Virus record (IMG/VR): IMGVR_UViG_3300027759_000075
Location: 1-64,000 of that record
Length of the DNA: 64,000 bases
Source: a virus
Direction: 5' to 3' (one strand)
Shown here: one piece after another, positions 1 to 7,541 of the stretch
Layout: each line of letters opens with the position of its first letter
Numbering within the stretch: the first letter of the stretch is position 1
Program-made: the position numbers and the translations under genes
The notes under the pieces: model-generated
The model's database searches: none
What the model saw: only the letters and a program-made list of their open reading frames with translations
What the model was told of the DNA's origin: nothing

Positions 1-1474
1 TGTGTCCCTAACAAATGATTTATACCTGCGAGTGCGGGGCAATATCATTGACGAACCCACCCACATACATTTTGACACCGGCAACAATCAATACTTCAAT
101 CAGTTCATTGGCGATGACAACAAGTATATACAATTGGCCAACACCGGCAACATCGTGATCAATACTTCCGACTATGCGGGCAACACAGCACAATGGATAT
201 TTAATAACTTTGGCACGTTGTCATTACCGGGCAACATGATCATCAGTGGCAACACTAGTGTATTTGGAGCAAATAGAGCATTGATACAACCAGCTGATGA
301 TCTACCATTAATAGCATTATCATCAGGAGCAAATGGTGCTGTATCATCCATATGGGTAGAAGATATTGCAAATGTCGGCACTAGTAACATAGCGGCCGTG
401 TATGCTAATCCTGTTCCAGGGTCAGGCAATGTTAGAATAGTAGTAGGACAAAATGGTGTTGGCAGTGGTCCTAATCTATGGGACTTTGATACTGCTGGTA
501 CATTGACATTACCAGGTGGCAGCAGACTCAGACCTCTTGGTGCCAACCTGGATATATTTGCCGGTACTGGTAGTTATGTAAACTTGATAACGTCTGATGA
601 GAGCTCTAGTATGGGAGTTGACAACGGTGGTGGCTATGTTGTTACCGCAGGCGGAACTTGGGACTTTGATACTACAGGTAATTTAACAGCTCCTGGCAAC
701 ATCAGTGCTGTTGGCAACGTCTCAGGTAATAACTTAATTGCCACTGGTAATATTGTTCTCACTGGTAGTTTGGTAGGTAGTGGTGCAAGTCCTGCACCAA
801 ACCTGAGTGGATTTAGCTCAATCTCTACCACAGGTGCCACAGGTAATATCAGTGCAAGTGGTAATTTATTAACCGCTGGGTATGTTAGTGCCACAGGCAA
901 CGTCACAGCCGGTAACTTTGTTGGTAACGGTGCGGCTCTAACCAATGTGACTGTGAGTGTGGCTGGCAACATTGTTGGCACACAATCAAATGTGACCCTA
1001 GTAGCTGGAGCATACTCAACTGTGATTGACAACACCGGTAACTTGACACTGCCCGGCAACACATTCTCTGTGAACTATGCCAACAACACACCGGTGGATG
1101 TGGTCACAAGATTTGAGAGCTCGTGGACAGTGCCTGTGGGCAACAGCACTCAGAGTTTCACTGTGACTGCCAGCAATACCTACTACATGTGGGTGGATTG
1201 CAATATTCCCAATGGTATCTTGGTGTGGAACGCCACGGGCACTGTTACCAACACCAATGTGCCTGTGGTGGGTTATCAGTATGCCTGGGTCTACAACGGC
1301 GGAGGCACACCCATTGACTTTACCAGCATACCCAATCAGTTTATAGGCACTGCCAACACCATAGTTCGTAGCAATGTGGCTCCCAGTTCAACCACCAATA
1401 GATTTGACTTTGGCATCAACAACACCAGCGGTGGTAATGTCACTGTGCGTTACGGTTGGATCCAAATCAGTTAA
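1..1474 (+). CDS. Repetitive tail-fibre-like virion protein (5' partial)
   Basis: The open frame runs in from the window edge, so the true start probably lies upstream; the GTG at position 2 is just the first in-frame start-like codon. About 490 residues are visible, rich in Gly, Asn, Thr and Ala, with many degenerate repeats of the type T-G-N-I or P-G-N-(I/V) spaced 10-20 residues apart ('SATGN', 'TAPGN', 'TLPGN'). Such repeats are typical of beta-structured phage fibre shafts or baseplate-associated fibres. The last 130 residues are less repetitive and could be a globular tip. There is no enzyme motif. It is followed 10 bp later by a LamG-like gene on the same strand, which fits an adhesion locus. 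Virion role is inferred from composition and context. Confidence 0.65.
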   Translation, partial: VSLTNDLYLRVRGNIIDEPTHIHFDTGNNQYFNQFIGDDNKYIQLANTGNIVINTSDYAGNTAQWIFNNFGTLSLPGNMIISGNTSVFGANRALIQPADDLPLIALSSGANGAVSSIWVEDIANVGTSNIAAVYANPVPGSGNVRIVVGQNGVGSGPNLWDFDTAGTLTLPGGSRLRPLGANLDIFAGTGSYVNLITSDESSSMGVDNGGGYVVTAGGTWDFDTTGNLTAPGNISAVGNVSGNNLIATGNIVLTGSLVGSGASPAPNLSGFSSISTTGATGNISASGNLLTAGYVSATGNVTAGNFVGNGAALTNVTVSVAGNIVGTQSNVTLVAGAYSTVIDNTGNLTLPGNTFSVNYANNTPVDVVTRFESSWTVPVGNSTQSFTVTASNTYYMWVDCNIPNGILVWNATGTVTNTNVPVVGYQYAWVYNGGGTPIDFTSIPNQFIGTANTIVRSNVAPSSTTNRFDFGINNTSGGNVTVRYGWIQIS

Positions 1475-1484
1475 TGGATCAACT

Positions 1485-2201
1485 ATGATTATACAAGGTG
1501 TTACACTCAACGGCGTCACTGTAATCGATACCACTCCTATTGTGTCTAGTGGACTGCAATTATATCTTGACGCCAGCAACACCACAAGTTACCCGGGCAC
1601 GGGCACCACTTGGTTTGATCTAAGTGGGCAAGGCAACGATGTTGCGATGCAGAACTCGGGCAGTATTTCGTATACTAGTTCAGGTGGCGGATACTTTACT
1701 TTGGTCAGCAATGGATATTTTAGGCGAGCAACCACCACTGGCGTTCCTACAGGCACAAGTGCTTATACCATGAGTGTATGGGTACAGTGGTCGTCTGGAA
1801 CTTGGCCCGTGTCTGGGGGCATGATCGGTATAGGTAATTCAATTACTACTAATTTAACCAATCAATTCAGGACCACTGGCACTAACACTTTAGTAAACTA
1901 TTGGTTTGGTAATGACCTAAACGCAACCAGCACAGTTAGTCCTGCATCACAATGGTTTAATGCTGTGGCACAATGGGACGGGACCACTAGAAAAATCTGG
2001 GTCAATGGAACACAAATTGCGTCTGCTGGTGCCACAGGACTCAATGTGTCATCAAGTCTACTACAAGTTGGTGCTACCAATACAGGCGGTGCTGAACCAC
2101 TCAGTGGCAGGATTGGCCAGGCTCTGATCTATAATCGTGCGTTGACATCAACAGAAATTCAACAAAACTATAACACAACAAGATCAAGATACGGAGTTTA
2201 A
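1485..2201 (+). CDS. LamG/concanavalin A-like lectin-fold protein
   Basis: This 238-residue protein carries the hallmarks of the LamG-like jelly-roll family: 'LQLYLDASN...W.DLSGQGND' near residues 25-55, then 'YTMSVWVQW' and 'GRIGQALIYNRALTSTEI' near the C-terminus. In phages these domains usually bind glycans or decorate fibres. The in-frame ATG at 1485 is preferred over the longer upstream frame, because the upstream part overlaps the fibre gene in another frame and is low-complexity shadow. The Shine-Dalgarno is weak, so translation may be coupled to the gene ending 10 bp upstream. Its 3' end overlaps the convergent SWIM-protein gene by 18 bp. The fold call is good; the ligand is unknown. 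Confidence 0.65.
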   Translation: MIIQGVTLNGVTVIDTTPIVSSGLQLYLDASNTTSYPGTGTTWFDLSGQGNDVAMQNSGSISYTSSGGGYFTLVSNGYFRRATTTGVPTGTSAYTMSVWVQWSSGTWPVSGGMIGIGNSITTNLTNQFRTTGTNTLVNYWFGNDLNATSTVSPASQWFNAVAQWDGTTRKIWVNGTQIASAGATGLNVSSSLLQVGATNTGGAEPLSGRIGQALIYNRALTSTEIQQNYNTTRSRYGV

Positions 2202-2552
2202 ACTCTTGATATGTTTGCACTCGCCCGCTTGCCATTTTGATGCAGGGCAGGTGCAAGTCCATGAGCCTCTATCATTGGTTACAGTATAAACTGCACCTTT
2301 GCTACCCGGAATCTTATGAGTTTCGCCAACCAAGACCAGTTCCTCCCGAGGAAAGAATCCCCAGATGTTGTTGACTTCTGTAAATTTGCGACCCGAAGCC
2401 TTGAACCGGTATGGAGTGCCCATTTCTTGGATCTCACCGGTGCTGGACTTAACATAGCCATACATCTTGTCCTTTGAATCCGACAAAAAGTATACATGAT
2501 TGGGCATGTCAAACTCTGTCGCCCACTCAGTGATCTCTTTAAACGCCTTCAC
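2184..2552 (-). CDS. Small protein with SWIM-type zinc finger
   Basis: 122 residues. The C-terminus reads C-T-C-P-(x10)-C-K-H, matching the CxCx(n)CxH pattern of SWIM zinc fingers, which bind nucleic acids or partner proteins in helicases, transposases and Rad51 paralogue complexes. The first ~90 residues match nothing I recognise; they are rich in aromatic and charged residues and may form a small beta domain. It is the last gene of the early minus-strand cluster and overlaps the next gene upstream by 14 bp, suggesting co-translation. A DNA-binding or host-takeover role is inference. Confidence 0.6.
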   Translation of the reverse strand: MKAFKEITEWATEFDMPNHVYFLSDSKDKMYGYVKSSTGEIQEMGTPYRFKASGRKFTEVNNIWGFFPREELVLVGETHKIPGSKGAVYTVTNDRGSWTCTCPASKWQAGECKHIKSLNSVS

Positions 2553-2874
2553 GGTTGTACTCCCTAACTATTTTAACTAGTTTATCTCGGTGCATAATGA
2601 TAGTATCTACCACATGAGTGTAGGCTAGTGCATCGTGTCCGCCAATATGCCATTCATACTCGCCCATAGGAGTGTAGCCAACTTTATAGTCATAGATGCT
2701 GGCTACTGTACCATCCTCAAACTTTAACTTCCACTCGCACGTGACCTTGTCCATATCTCTATCGTTAGGGCCCACATCGGGCTGGCCAAAGATTTCGCAT
2801 AGCTCTGCAAATGTAATAGGGAACTCGCCCTTTAATCCAGTCATGTTAATGTTGGCACCATTGGTAAACTTCAT
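2539..2874 (-). CDS. Conserved-looking phage protein, unknown function
   Basis: 111 residues, not recognised. The composition is balanced, with no signal peptide or membrane segment. The ATG at 2872-2874 shares one base with the stop of the neighbour, and the 3' end overlaps the SWIM gene by 14 bp, so it sits in a translationally coupled run of small minus-strand genes. Sequence such as 'ITFAELCEIFGQPDVG' and 'YEWHIGGHD' looks like a folded globular protein. Probably an early accessory gene, given the sigma70-type promoter upstream near 3.9 kb. Confidence 0.55.
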   Translation of the reverse strand: MKFTNGANINMTGLKGEFPITFAELCEIFGQPDVGPNDRDMDKVTCEWKLKFEDGTVASIYDYKVGYTPMGEYEWHIGGHDALAYTHVVDTIIMHRDKLVKIVREYNREGV

Positions 2875-3086
2875 TATCTCTCCAAGATCACATAGTCGCC
2901 AAAATAGCGATCAAACACTTGCACAAGGTTTTCATAATTGCCTGACTTCATTTCTGCAATAATCATGTCGCCATCTAGGCCTAGCTGACGAGCATACTGC
3001 CCAGCCTGGCCCATTAAAAAGAAAGCATTGCCTTGCGGGCCTGTTAGATCAATTACTGGAGTGCTATCAACCCGGTCTCTAATCAT
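2874..3086 (-). CDS. Small phage protein, unknown function
   Basis: 70 residues, unrecognised. It is mixed helical in composition with no membrane segment. It overlaps the upstream 3083-3259 gene by the ATGA arrangement and abuts the downstream gene by one base, which argues strongly that it is translated as part of the cluster. Confidence 0.55.
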   Translation of the reverse strand: MIRDRVDSTPVIDLTGPQGNAFFLMGQAGQYARQLGLDGDMIIAEMKSGNYENLVQVFDRYFGDYVILER

Positions 3087-3259
3087 GACAACTCCAATTC
3101 TTTTTCTAGTGTAATAAAACCGTCTTCAATACCGTCTTGCAATTCACAAGTTTCAAGACTGTATTCGTGTACCAAGATGCGGCCCAATCTGGTTCGTTCA
3201 TTTGGAGTCAAGTCTGCAATCTGATCGGCAATTTTGAGTAATTTTTCTGTGGTAACCAT
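3083..3259 (-). CDS. Small helical phage protein, unknown function
   Basis: 58 residues. A longer frame starts at 3304, but I place the start at the ATG at 3257-3259, because an AAGGAGCAGAT Shine-Dalgarno lies directly before it and is nearly identical to the ribosome-binding site of the early genes at 3851 and 36209. The protein is acidic and predicted mostly helical ('LLKIADQIADLTPNERTRLGRIL'). A TCTAAATA box lies about 33 bp upstream, so it may also have late expression. Function unknown. Confidence 0.5.
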   Translation of the reverse strand: MVTTEKLLKIADQIADLTPNERTRLGRILVHEYSLETCELQDGIEDGFITLEKELELS

Positions 3260-3291
3260 ATCTGCTCCTTCTGTTAATAAGTGCTGGTTTT

Positions 3292-3299
3292 TATTTAGA
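3292..3299 (-). promoter_or_regulatory. Candidate late promoter box (TCTAAATA)
   Basis: Read on minus this is TCTAAATA, a variant of the T4-type late box TATAAATA. It lies about 33 bp before the ATG at 3259 with a good ribosome-binding site in between. Assigned by motif only. Confidence 0.35.
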
Positions 3300-3312
3300 G
3301 TCAAAAACTAGC

Positions 3313-3360
3313 AAAAAGCGACTGCAAGTTTCTGGGGTATCAAGGCTCCCCAAGGATCGC
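3313..3360 (-). terminator. Possible terminator after the 3378-3575 gene
   Basis: On minus, an outer GCGA/TCGC stem encloses a TGGGG/CCCCA stem and is followed directly by TTTTT. The outer stem is short and not contiguous with the inner one, so this is tentative. It would separate the gene at 3378-3575 from the small genes at 2184-3259. Confidence 0.3.
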
Positions 3361-3377
3361 ACGACCCCATTACAGCC

Positions 3378-3575
3378 TTATCCTGCCATTACTGGGCCAA
3401 GCGATGCTGGCAACGCAATGTTGAGTATTTCACAAACATCTGCAAAACCACATTGGCATTCCATACCAATATACTCAATGTCGTCGGCTTCGAATTCTGC
3501 GTAGTTGTCATAACCCATGTCTTCGCAGATGGCATCTGCTGTTTGGATCACATGATTTTTTCTGTTATAAGCCAT
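3378..3575 (-). CDS. Small acidic phage protein, unknown function
   Basis: 65 residues, acidic, with three cysteines in 'MECQCGFADVC' that could bind metal, though the spacing matches no finger I can name. The ATG is preceded by GGAGAACCAAAA, an acceptable ribosome-binding site. It lies 12 bp after the 3588-3851 gene, so both probably share the sigma70 promoter at 3882-3910. Confidence 0.5.
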   Translation of the reverse strand: MAYNRKNHVIQTADAICEDMGYDNYAEFEADDIEYIGMECQCGFADVCEILNIALPASLGPVMAG

Positions 3576-3587
3576 TTTTGGTTCTCC

Positions 3588-3851
3588 TTATCTGCTCAAG
3601 TTCATTACACGACCTTGGAACTCGCTAAACGATACTCTCCAAGGCACAAACATTTCAATGCCAACACGGCCCTTGTCTTCACTATCACTCCATGAATCAC
3701 GGGTCACACGGATCTTGTAGGCTTGGTAACCTTGCTCGGTACTGTGAGCGTCAATCACTTCACCTTCGATAAAACAGTCTTCACGGCCTTTAAGCGGTTT
3801 AAAATCGTATGCTCGAATATAATCGCCTTTTTGAACTTGTAATGTAGTCAT
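3588..3851 (-). CDS. Early small phage protein, unknown function
   Basis: 87 residues, unrecognised. The frame is open further upstream, but that extension crosses the promoter; the ATG at 3849-3851 has an AAGGAGCAGAAA ribosome-binding site and is the clear start. The sequence ('KGDYIRAYDFKPLKGREDCFIEGEVIDA') suggests a small beta-barrel-like fold, which I cannot assign. It is the first gene behind a near-consensus sigma70 promoter, so probably expressed at once after infection. Confidence 0.6.
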   Translation of the reverse strand: MTTLQVQKGDYIRAYDFKPLKGREDCFIEGEVIDAHSTEQGYQAYKIRVTRDSWSDSEDKGRVGIEMFVPWRVSFSEFQGRVMNLSR

Positions 3852-3881
3852 TTTCTGCTCCTTTATTTTCACTATACATAT

Positions 3882-3910
3882 ATTATAGCAAATAGGCCAT
3901 TTTGGGTCAA
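3882..3910 (-). promoter_or_regulatory. Early sigma70-type promoter P1
   Basis: On minus: TTGACC, 17 bp, TATAAT. The spacer carries the block AAAATGGCC-TATTTGC, and the downstream leader ends in AAGGAGCAG before the ATG at 3851. Three further copies of the same layout occur at 5184-5212, 36239-36267 and 36572-36600. Confidence 0.85.
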
Positions 3911-3927
3911 CCGTTTGGACAGCCCAC

Positions 3928-3952
3928 AAAAAACCCCCTGTTACGGGGGTTT
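3928..3952 (-). terminator. Rho-independent terminator
   Basis: On minus, AAACCCCC-GTAACA-GGGGGTTT runs into TTTTTT: an 8 bp stem with a U tail. It lies 12 bp after the stop of the 3965-4144 gene and 18 bp before the next early promoter, so it closes the 5154-3965 transcription unit. Confidence 0.85.
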
Positions 3953-3964
3953 ACGGTGTTGTTT

Positions 3965-4144
3965 TTATGCCACATCCGCCAGGCTTTTTTCGTGTAGCAT
4001 GTGAGCCAGATTCAAGGCCAAACTTGCGCCAAACCAGGCCATTCGCTTCTCTTCTGGGGTGCCAACGGACTCCAGCATTGCTGTAAGATCTTCGATACTG
4101 GTTGGTGTGGCAAACATACCATTCAACGGAATTGGATTTGACAT
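3965..4144 (-). CDS. 59-residue phage protein, unknown function
   Basis: A short frame encoding 59 residues, starting 'MSNPIPLNGMFATPTSIEDLTAM' in part and ending 'HEKSLADVA'. The ATG overlaps the stop codon of the upstream gene (TAATG), and the gene ends just before a clear terminator, so it is the last gene of this early operon. Predicted amphipathic helices; no recognised domain. Confidence 0.6.
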   Translation of the reverse strand: MSNPIPLNGMFATPTSIEDLTAMLESVGTPEEKRMAWFGASLALNLAHMLHEKSLADVA

Positions 4145-4317
4145 TATGCAGTCTTCAAGGTGTTGACTTCGTCAATTTCAAAATTGTCGCCCTCTACCGG
4201 CTCACCAAGATCTATCTCACCTCTGAGCACCTGGTCTATAGCCTCTTCCATTGACTCAGCTTCCACCACCACCCGATAGGCCACTGTTTCACTGCATAAA
4301 ATTTCAAATTTAGACAT
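4144..4317 (-). CDS. Small acidic phage protein, unknown function
   Basis: 57 residues when started at the ATG at 4315-4317, which has GGGAGGTT upstream; the frame's longer upstream part overlaps the neighbour and lacks a ribosome-binding site. The sequence 'YRVVVEAESMEEAIDQVLRGEIDLGE' resembles the beta-alpha-beta pattern of small phage-encoded proteins that copy DpnD/PcfM-like or similar folds, but I cannot assign it. It overlaps the 4310-4495 gene by 8 bp. Confidence 0.55.
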   Translation of the reverse strand: MSKFEILCSETVAYRVVVEAESMEEAIDQVLRGEIDLGEPVEGDNFEIDEVNTLKTA

Positions 4318-4495
4318 AAGCAACCTCCCAACGGGCAATACGGCGTTCAATTTCAGCTTCAAGAATCATCATTATTTCTGTTTCTATTGCTGTACGAGTT
4401 GTTGAATTTTGGAAAGTTTCGAACAGGCTGTCAATTTCTTGCACAGGCATGTTGCGAACAATTTGACGATAGTCAATGTTACGATACTTGGACAT
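4310..4495 (-). CDS. Small helical phage protein, unknown function
   Basis: 61 residues from the ATG at 4493-4495, which follows AAGGAAGATAAT; the track upstream of this lies over the neighbouring gene and is not favoured. The sequence is mostly helical and charged ('IVRNMPVQEIDSLFETFQ', 'EAEIERRIARWE'). Member of the early cluster between promoter 5184-5212 and terminator 3928-3952. Confidence 0.5.
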   Translation of the reverse strand: MSKYRNIDYRQIVRNMPVQEIDSLFETFQNSTTRTAIETEIMMILEAEIERRIARWEVAYV

Positions 4496-4496
4496 A

Positions 4497-4742
4497 TTAT
4501 CTTCCTTCAAAATAAACATTAAAAGCCCGGGCATTCGTTTTAAGAGTACCACTATTCCTGCGGTGCGGGCCACGAAACACCACACGGAATTTATAACCCA
4601 ATTGCTTCAACCGAGGACGAATAGATTCTAACTGATCAATTGGTATCATACGCATCTCAGGATTAGCACCTAGCATGGTATAGATATCTGCAAACCCAGC
4701 AATAAACGATTCTGTTTTAAGTGCTTGAGGAACATACGGCAT
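4497..4742 (-). CDS. Small basic phage protein, unknown function
   Basis: 81 residues if started at the ATG at 4740-4742, which has GGTGA at the right distance; a second ATG at 4754 is possible and would overlap the upstream stop. The C-terminal half is basic ('LKQLGYKFRVVFRGPHRRNSG'), with serine and threonine next to arginines, consistent with a nucleic-acid-contacting small protein, but no family is recognised. Confidence 0.5.
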   Translation of the reverse strand: MPYVPQALKTESFIAGFADIYTMLGANPEMRMIPIDQLESIRPRLKQLGYKFRVVFRGPHRRNSGTLKTNARAFNVYFEGR

Positions 4743-4743
4743 C

Positions 4744-5154
4744 TTATTCACCATCGTATGACAAGTGAGCATGCTTACGATTCCATGCCTCACGGATTTT
4801 TCTAGCTTCTGCTGTGCTGAGTTCTTCAGTTTCAACTTGAGCGCCGACCAAGTGTACCATTGCCTTGTTTGGCACTTTGATTTTAACTACACGAGTGGTC
4901 TTTTTAAACGGATTTTCATCGCGTACCTGAGCAACATAAAATGCTTCAAGTTCCTTGGCACCGTTGGCATGATCCAAACGAAGCAGTTCTTTGGCTGCCG
5001 CTGATTTGCTATAAACATCACCAATAATACGCATATGAACTTCTTCGCCCAGTGCTACCAATTGGTCAACACGTTTTTGGGTTGTGGCAGTACGGAATTT
5101 CATAGTGCCATCTGCTAAACGGCTGTAACCTGCGTAAATAATTGCGTCTTTCAT
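4744..5154 (-). CDS. Early phage protein, unknown function
   Basis: 136 residues, basic, no recognised domain. It is the first gene of an early operon: the ATG follows AAGGAGCCGAA and a TTGACC-17-TATACT promoter. It has a helical middle ('SAAAKELLRLDHANGAKELEAFYVAQ') and a strand-rich part ('KTTRVVKIKVPNKAMVHLV'). Its first-gene position behind a strong early promoter makes a host-takeover function plausible, but that is inference. Confidence 0.6.
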   Translation of the reverse strand: MKDAIIYAGYSRLADGTMKFRTATTQKRVDQLVALGEEVHMRIIGDVYSKSAAAKELLRLDHANGAKELEAFYVAQVRDENPFKKTTRVVKIKVPNKAMVHLVGAQVETEELSTAEARKIREAWNRKHAHLSYDGE

Positions 5155-5183
5155 TTCGGCTCCTTTTTGTTTACTATAGAACT

Positions 5184-5212
5184 AGTATAACAAATCGGGC
5201 ATTTTTGGTCAA
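5184..5212 (-). promoter_or_regulatory. Early sigma70-type promoter P2
   Basis: On minus: TTGACC, 17 bp, TATACT. The spacer AAAAATGCCCGATTTGT is identical to that of the promoter at 36239-36267. The -35 overlaps the stop codon of the upstream gene. Drives the 5154-3965 operon. Confidence 0.85.
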
Positions 5213-5634
5213 CCGATTAGCCAGCCCTGCCCAGAATGTTCATGTAGCCAGTGGTAAAAAGGGCGGTCAAATGTTAGTGTCCACTTACCATTAAATCCCA
5301 AGTAACTTGTGGGGTTATTATTATCATGATCATTAACGTATTCAGCTAGATAATCATATTTAGGTATTAATTCAATATTATCTATGGATAATCTACGGAT
5401 AATAACTGCGGTTTCATATTCTAAAGTATAATGTTTATTGGACATTATAACATCAATATTAATCAAATCCATTAATGGTAGATAATCATTGATGATTATT
5501 GAGCTTGATAATCCTGGATAATCATATTCTGTACCGTTAACGATTACTTTAGCTGTAGGATTACCCACCGGTTCTAATTCAATTATTAGATTTAACCTAG
5601 AGTCAATAGCCTGCAGATCGGAATAGGTCTTCAT
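5209..5634 (-). CDS. Phage protein of unknown function following a radical SAM gene
   Basis: 141 residues, Ile-, Asn- and Asp-rich, AT-rich in base composition compared with its neighbours. No recognised motif; alternating hydrophobic strands ('AVIIRRLSIDNIELI', 'GKWTLTFDRPFYHWLH') suggest a beta-rich fold. It overlaps the radical SAM gene by 32 bp, so the two are probably co-translated and it may be that enzyme's substrate or partner; this is speculation. The AT-rich composition may signal recent acquisition. Confidence 0.5.
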   Translation of the reverse strand: MKTYSDLQAIDSRLNLIIELEPVGNPTAKVIVNGTEYDYPGLSSSIIINDYLPLMDLINIDVIMSNKHYTLEYETAVIIRRLSIDNIELIPKYDYLAEYVNDHDNNNPTSYLGFNGKWTLTFDRPFYHWLHEHSGQGWLIG

Positions 5635-6901
5635 ATTGGGGTAGGTAAGTTAAAATACTATTACCACGACTGGCTTCTAGTCGTTGTAAATAATATACAA
5701 GATCCGGTAACCTGTGGCTTTCGTCTGCAGCAAATTCAAGATAATTCAAATAACTTCTAGCATCTTGCACAATTTGTTCCTGAGCTCGATTTGGATCTCG
5801 AGTGTTGACGATTTGTTCACTGTTATTAACTAGGTGTGCGTCAATCCATGATTTTAGATTTTGAATTGCTATCTCACGTTGATATTTGGGCAACACACTG
5901 ATTCGAAAAAATGCAGGGTCATCAATAAAATTACAACTTTCTACAGCCGTGCCGTGTTGCCAGGCATAATCATACACTGTGGTCAACTCATGCACAGTCA
6001 AACAAGTGGGAGTGATTCTAAGTTGAATTAACCAGTTGTGTTTGTGCCCTAATGCGGTCCAGCGATCTAATAATTCTTGAGTCTGGGCCTGCTGACTAGG
6101 ATATCGCACATAGTCGTTGACAGGTGTAAGAGTTTCTACGCTCATGCCTAGATGCACTTGTTGAAATTGCGTTAACAACGCAACCACCGAATCTGACCAC
6201 ACAGTGAGATTAGTGGTGAACCCAATGGAGATGTTTTTAGCTAGGTCACTATCAACCAGTGCTGATAATATTTTTTTAAAGCCTGGAGTGATTACCGTTT
6301 CACCACCGAGAAAATGCAAGTATTGTAGATTAGGGCTTGATGTTAAATCCGTGACAAATCGATTTAACAACTCCGGATCATCGCACCAGCTTGCTGGTGG
6401 CACCTGATCAATTAGGCCTATACGTTTAAATTCTGTGGCCAAGGTGCTTGAGCTTTCAGGATTGCAAAACACACAGGCACCATTGCAATAGTTACCTAGA
6501 TCTATTTGCCAATCAGTCACAGTGCGAGTGGTGATACCTTGATTGTTATTGCTGTAGTCAAATGCCGTGCGTAATGGTGAACTGGCTAGACTTTTTTCAA
6601 AGTATTTGTCTTGTACTCCAACTTTGAGCAATTGGCGTTGTCTACCGCTGGGTTTACCGTGCTGTTCCATCACATGGCAATCATTACAAATTGCAGGTGC
6701 GGCTCCTTGTAACAATTCTGTTCTGACCCTGGCCATGTGTGTTTGAAAATATGTTTGCGGTGACACGGTTTTTATGTTGCGAGTAAAGTCAACCCGGGTA
6801 CCACCATCTTTGGCCATCCATCTACATGGTTCGTAGGTGCCCGAGTTTGTAATTCTCATGTGAAACCACGGGCTGGAGCAGAATGTTTTATCGAAACTCA
6901 T
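5603..6901 (-). CDS. Radical SAM enzyme (twitch/SPASM-like)
   Basis: 432 residues. The radical SAM signature C-N-G-A-C-V-F-C (CxxxCxxC) lies at residues 139-146 and would hold a [4Fe-4S] cluster for SAM cleavage. 'FLGGETV' about 60 residues later matches the GGE motif that binds SAM. Extra cysteines near the N-terminus (about residues 8, 26, 72 and 75) could hold an auxiliary cluster; putting them before the core is unusual, since SPASM cysteines normally follow it. Such proteins modify peptides or small molecules, and the substrate is unknown. It shares a TAATG junction with clpP upstream and overlaps an unknown gene downstream. A second enzyme of this class is at 54712-55848. Confidence 0.8.
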   Translation of the reverse strand: MSFDKTFCSSPWFHMRITNSGTYEPCRWMAKDGGTRVDFTRNIKTVSPQTYFQTHMARVRTELLQGAAPAICNDCHVMEQHGKPSGRQRQLLKVGVQDKYFEKSLASSPLRTAFDYSNNNQGITTRTVTDWQIDLGNYCNGACVFCNPESSSTLATEFKRIGLIDQVPPASWCDDPELLNRFVTDLTSSPNLQYLHFLGGETVITPGFKKILSALVDSDLAKNISIGFTTNLTVWSDSVVALLTQFQQVHLGMSVETLTPVNDYVRYPSQQAQTQELLDRWTALGHKHNWLIQLRITPTCLTVHELTTVYDYAWQHGTAVESCNFIDDPAFFRISVLPKYQREIAIQNLKSWIDAHLVNNSEQIVNTRDPNRAQEQIVQDARSYLNYLEFAADESHRLPDLVYYLQRLEASRGNSILTYLPQYEDLFRSAGY

Positions 6902-7491
6902 TAATCTCTTTTTGTAATAATCCTGTCGGCCAAGCCGTATGCAACTGCTTCCTCGGCACTCATAAAGTTATCACGTTCCATATCCGCAGTGAGTTCTTCA
7001 AAGGTTTTACTAGCGGTATTGTGCGTAACGTAAATCTCTGTTAGGTATTTTTTCATTTTAAGTATTTCTTGTGCTTGAATCTGGATATCTGTTGCTTGCC
7101 CATGTGTGCCTCCGCTGGGTTGGTGGATCATGTGTCGGGCATTGGGCAGAATCAACCGCTTGCCTGCGGCTCCGGCTTGTGCTAAACATGATCCCATACT
7201 ACATGCTTGTCCCATTACTACTGTGCTCACATCGGGTTTGATAAAGTTCATGGTATCATATATGGCCATCCCGGCCGTCACTTCGCCACCACCTGAATTA
7301 ACATACACATATATATCTTTGTCTGGATCTTCACTTTCCAAAAACAGCAGTTGAGCCACAATAACATGACTCATTTCGGTACTAATTGCACCATTGATAA
7401 AAACTGTTCTATCCTTTAACAACCTGGAAAAAATATCAAATGATCTTTCCCCTTTTGCTGTCTGCTCAATCACCATTGGAACTAAATTCAT
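6901..7491 (-). CDS. clpP: ATP-dependent Clp protease proteolytic subunit ClpP
   Basis: 196 residues, collinear with bacterial ClpP from '[21 protein letters not shown]' to the end. The catalytic triad is intact: Ser98 in GQACSMG, His123 in MIHQPSGG and Asp174 in MERDNF. The usual propeptide is nearly absent, so little or no processing is needed. ClpP forms two stacked heptamers and degrades substrates fed by a AAA+ partner; the same genome encodes ClpX (27143-28336) with an IGF loop and the adaptor ClpS (23638-23946). It may replace or compete with host ClpP. It shares a TAATG junction with the radical SAM gene downstream and is divergent from the 7542 gene. The 50 bp upstream holds CATAAATA on plus. 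Confidence 0.95.
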   Translation of the reverse strand: MNLVPMVIEQTAKGERSFDIFSRLLKDRTVFINGAISTEMSHVIVAQLLFLESEDPDKDIYVYVNSGGGEVTAGMAIYDTMNFIKPDVSTVVMGQACSMGSCLAQAGAAGKRLILPNARHMIHQPSGGTHGQATDIQIQAQEILKMKKYLTEIYVTHNTASKTFEELTADMERDNFMSAEEAVAYGLADRIITKRD

Positions 7492-7541
7492 AATTTTACT
7501 TTCTATACATAAATAAACATACTAAACATAAACAAACCATT

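Noticed and set aside
172-1091. Minus-strand frames opposite the repetitive fibre gene
   Set aside because: They mirror the Gly/Asn/Thr repeats and have no Shine-Dalgarno or plausible protein composition.
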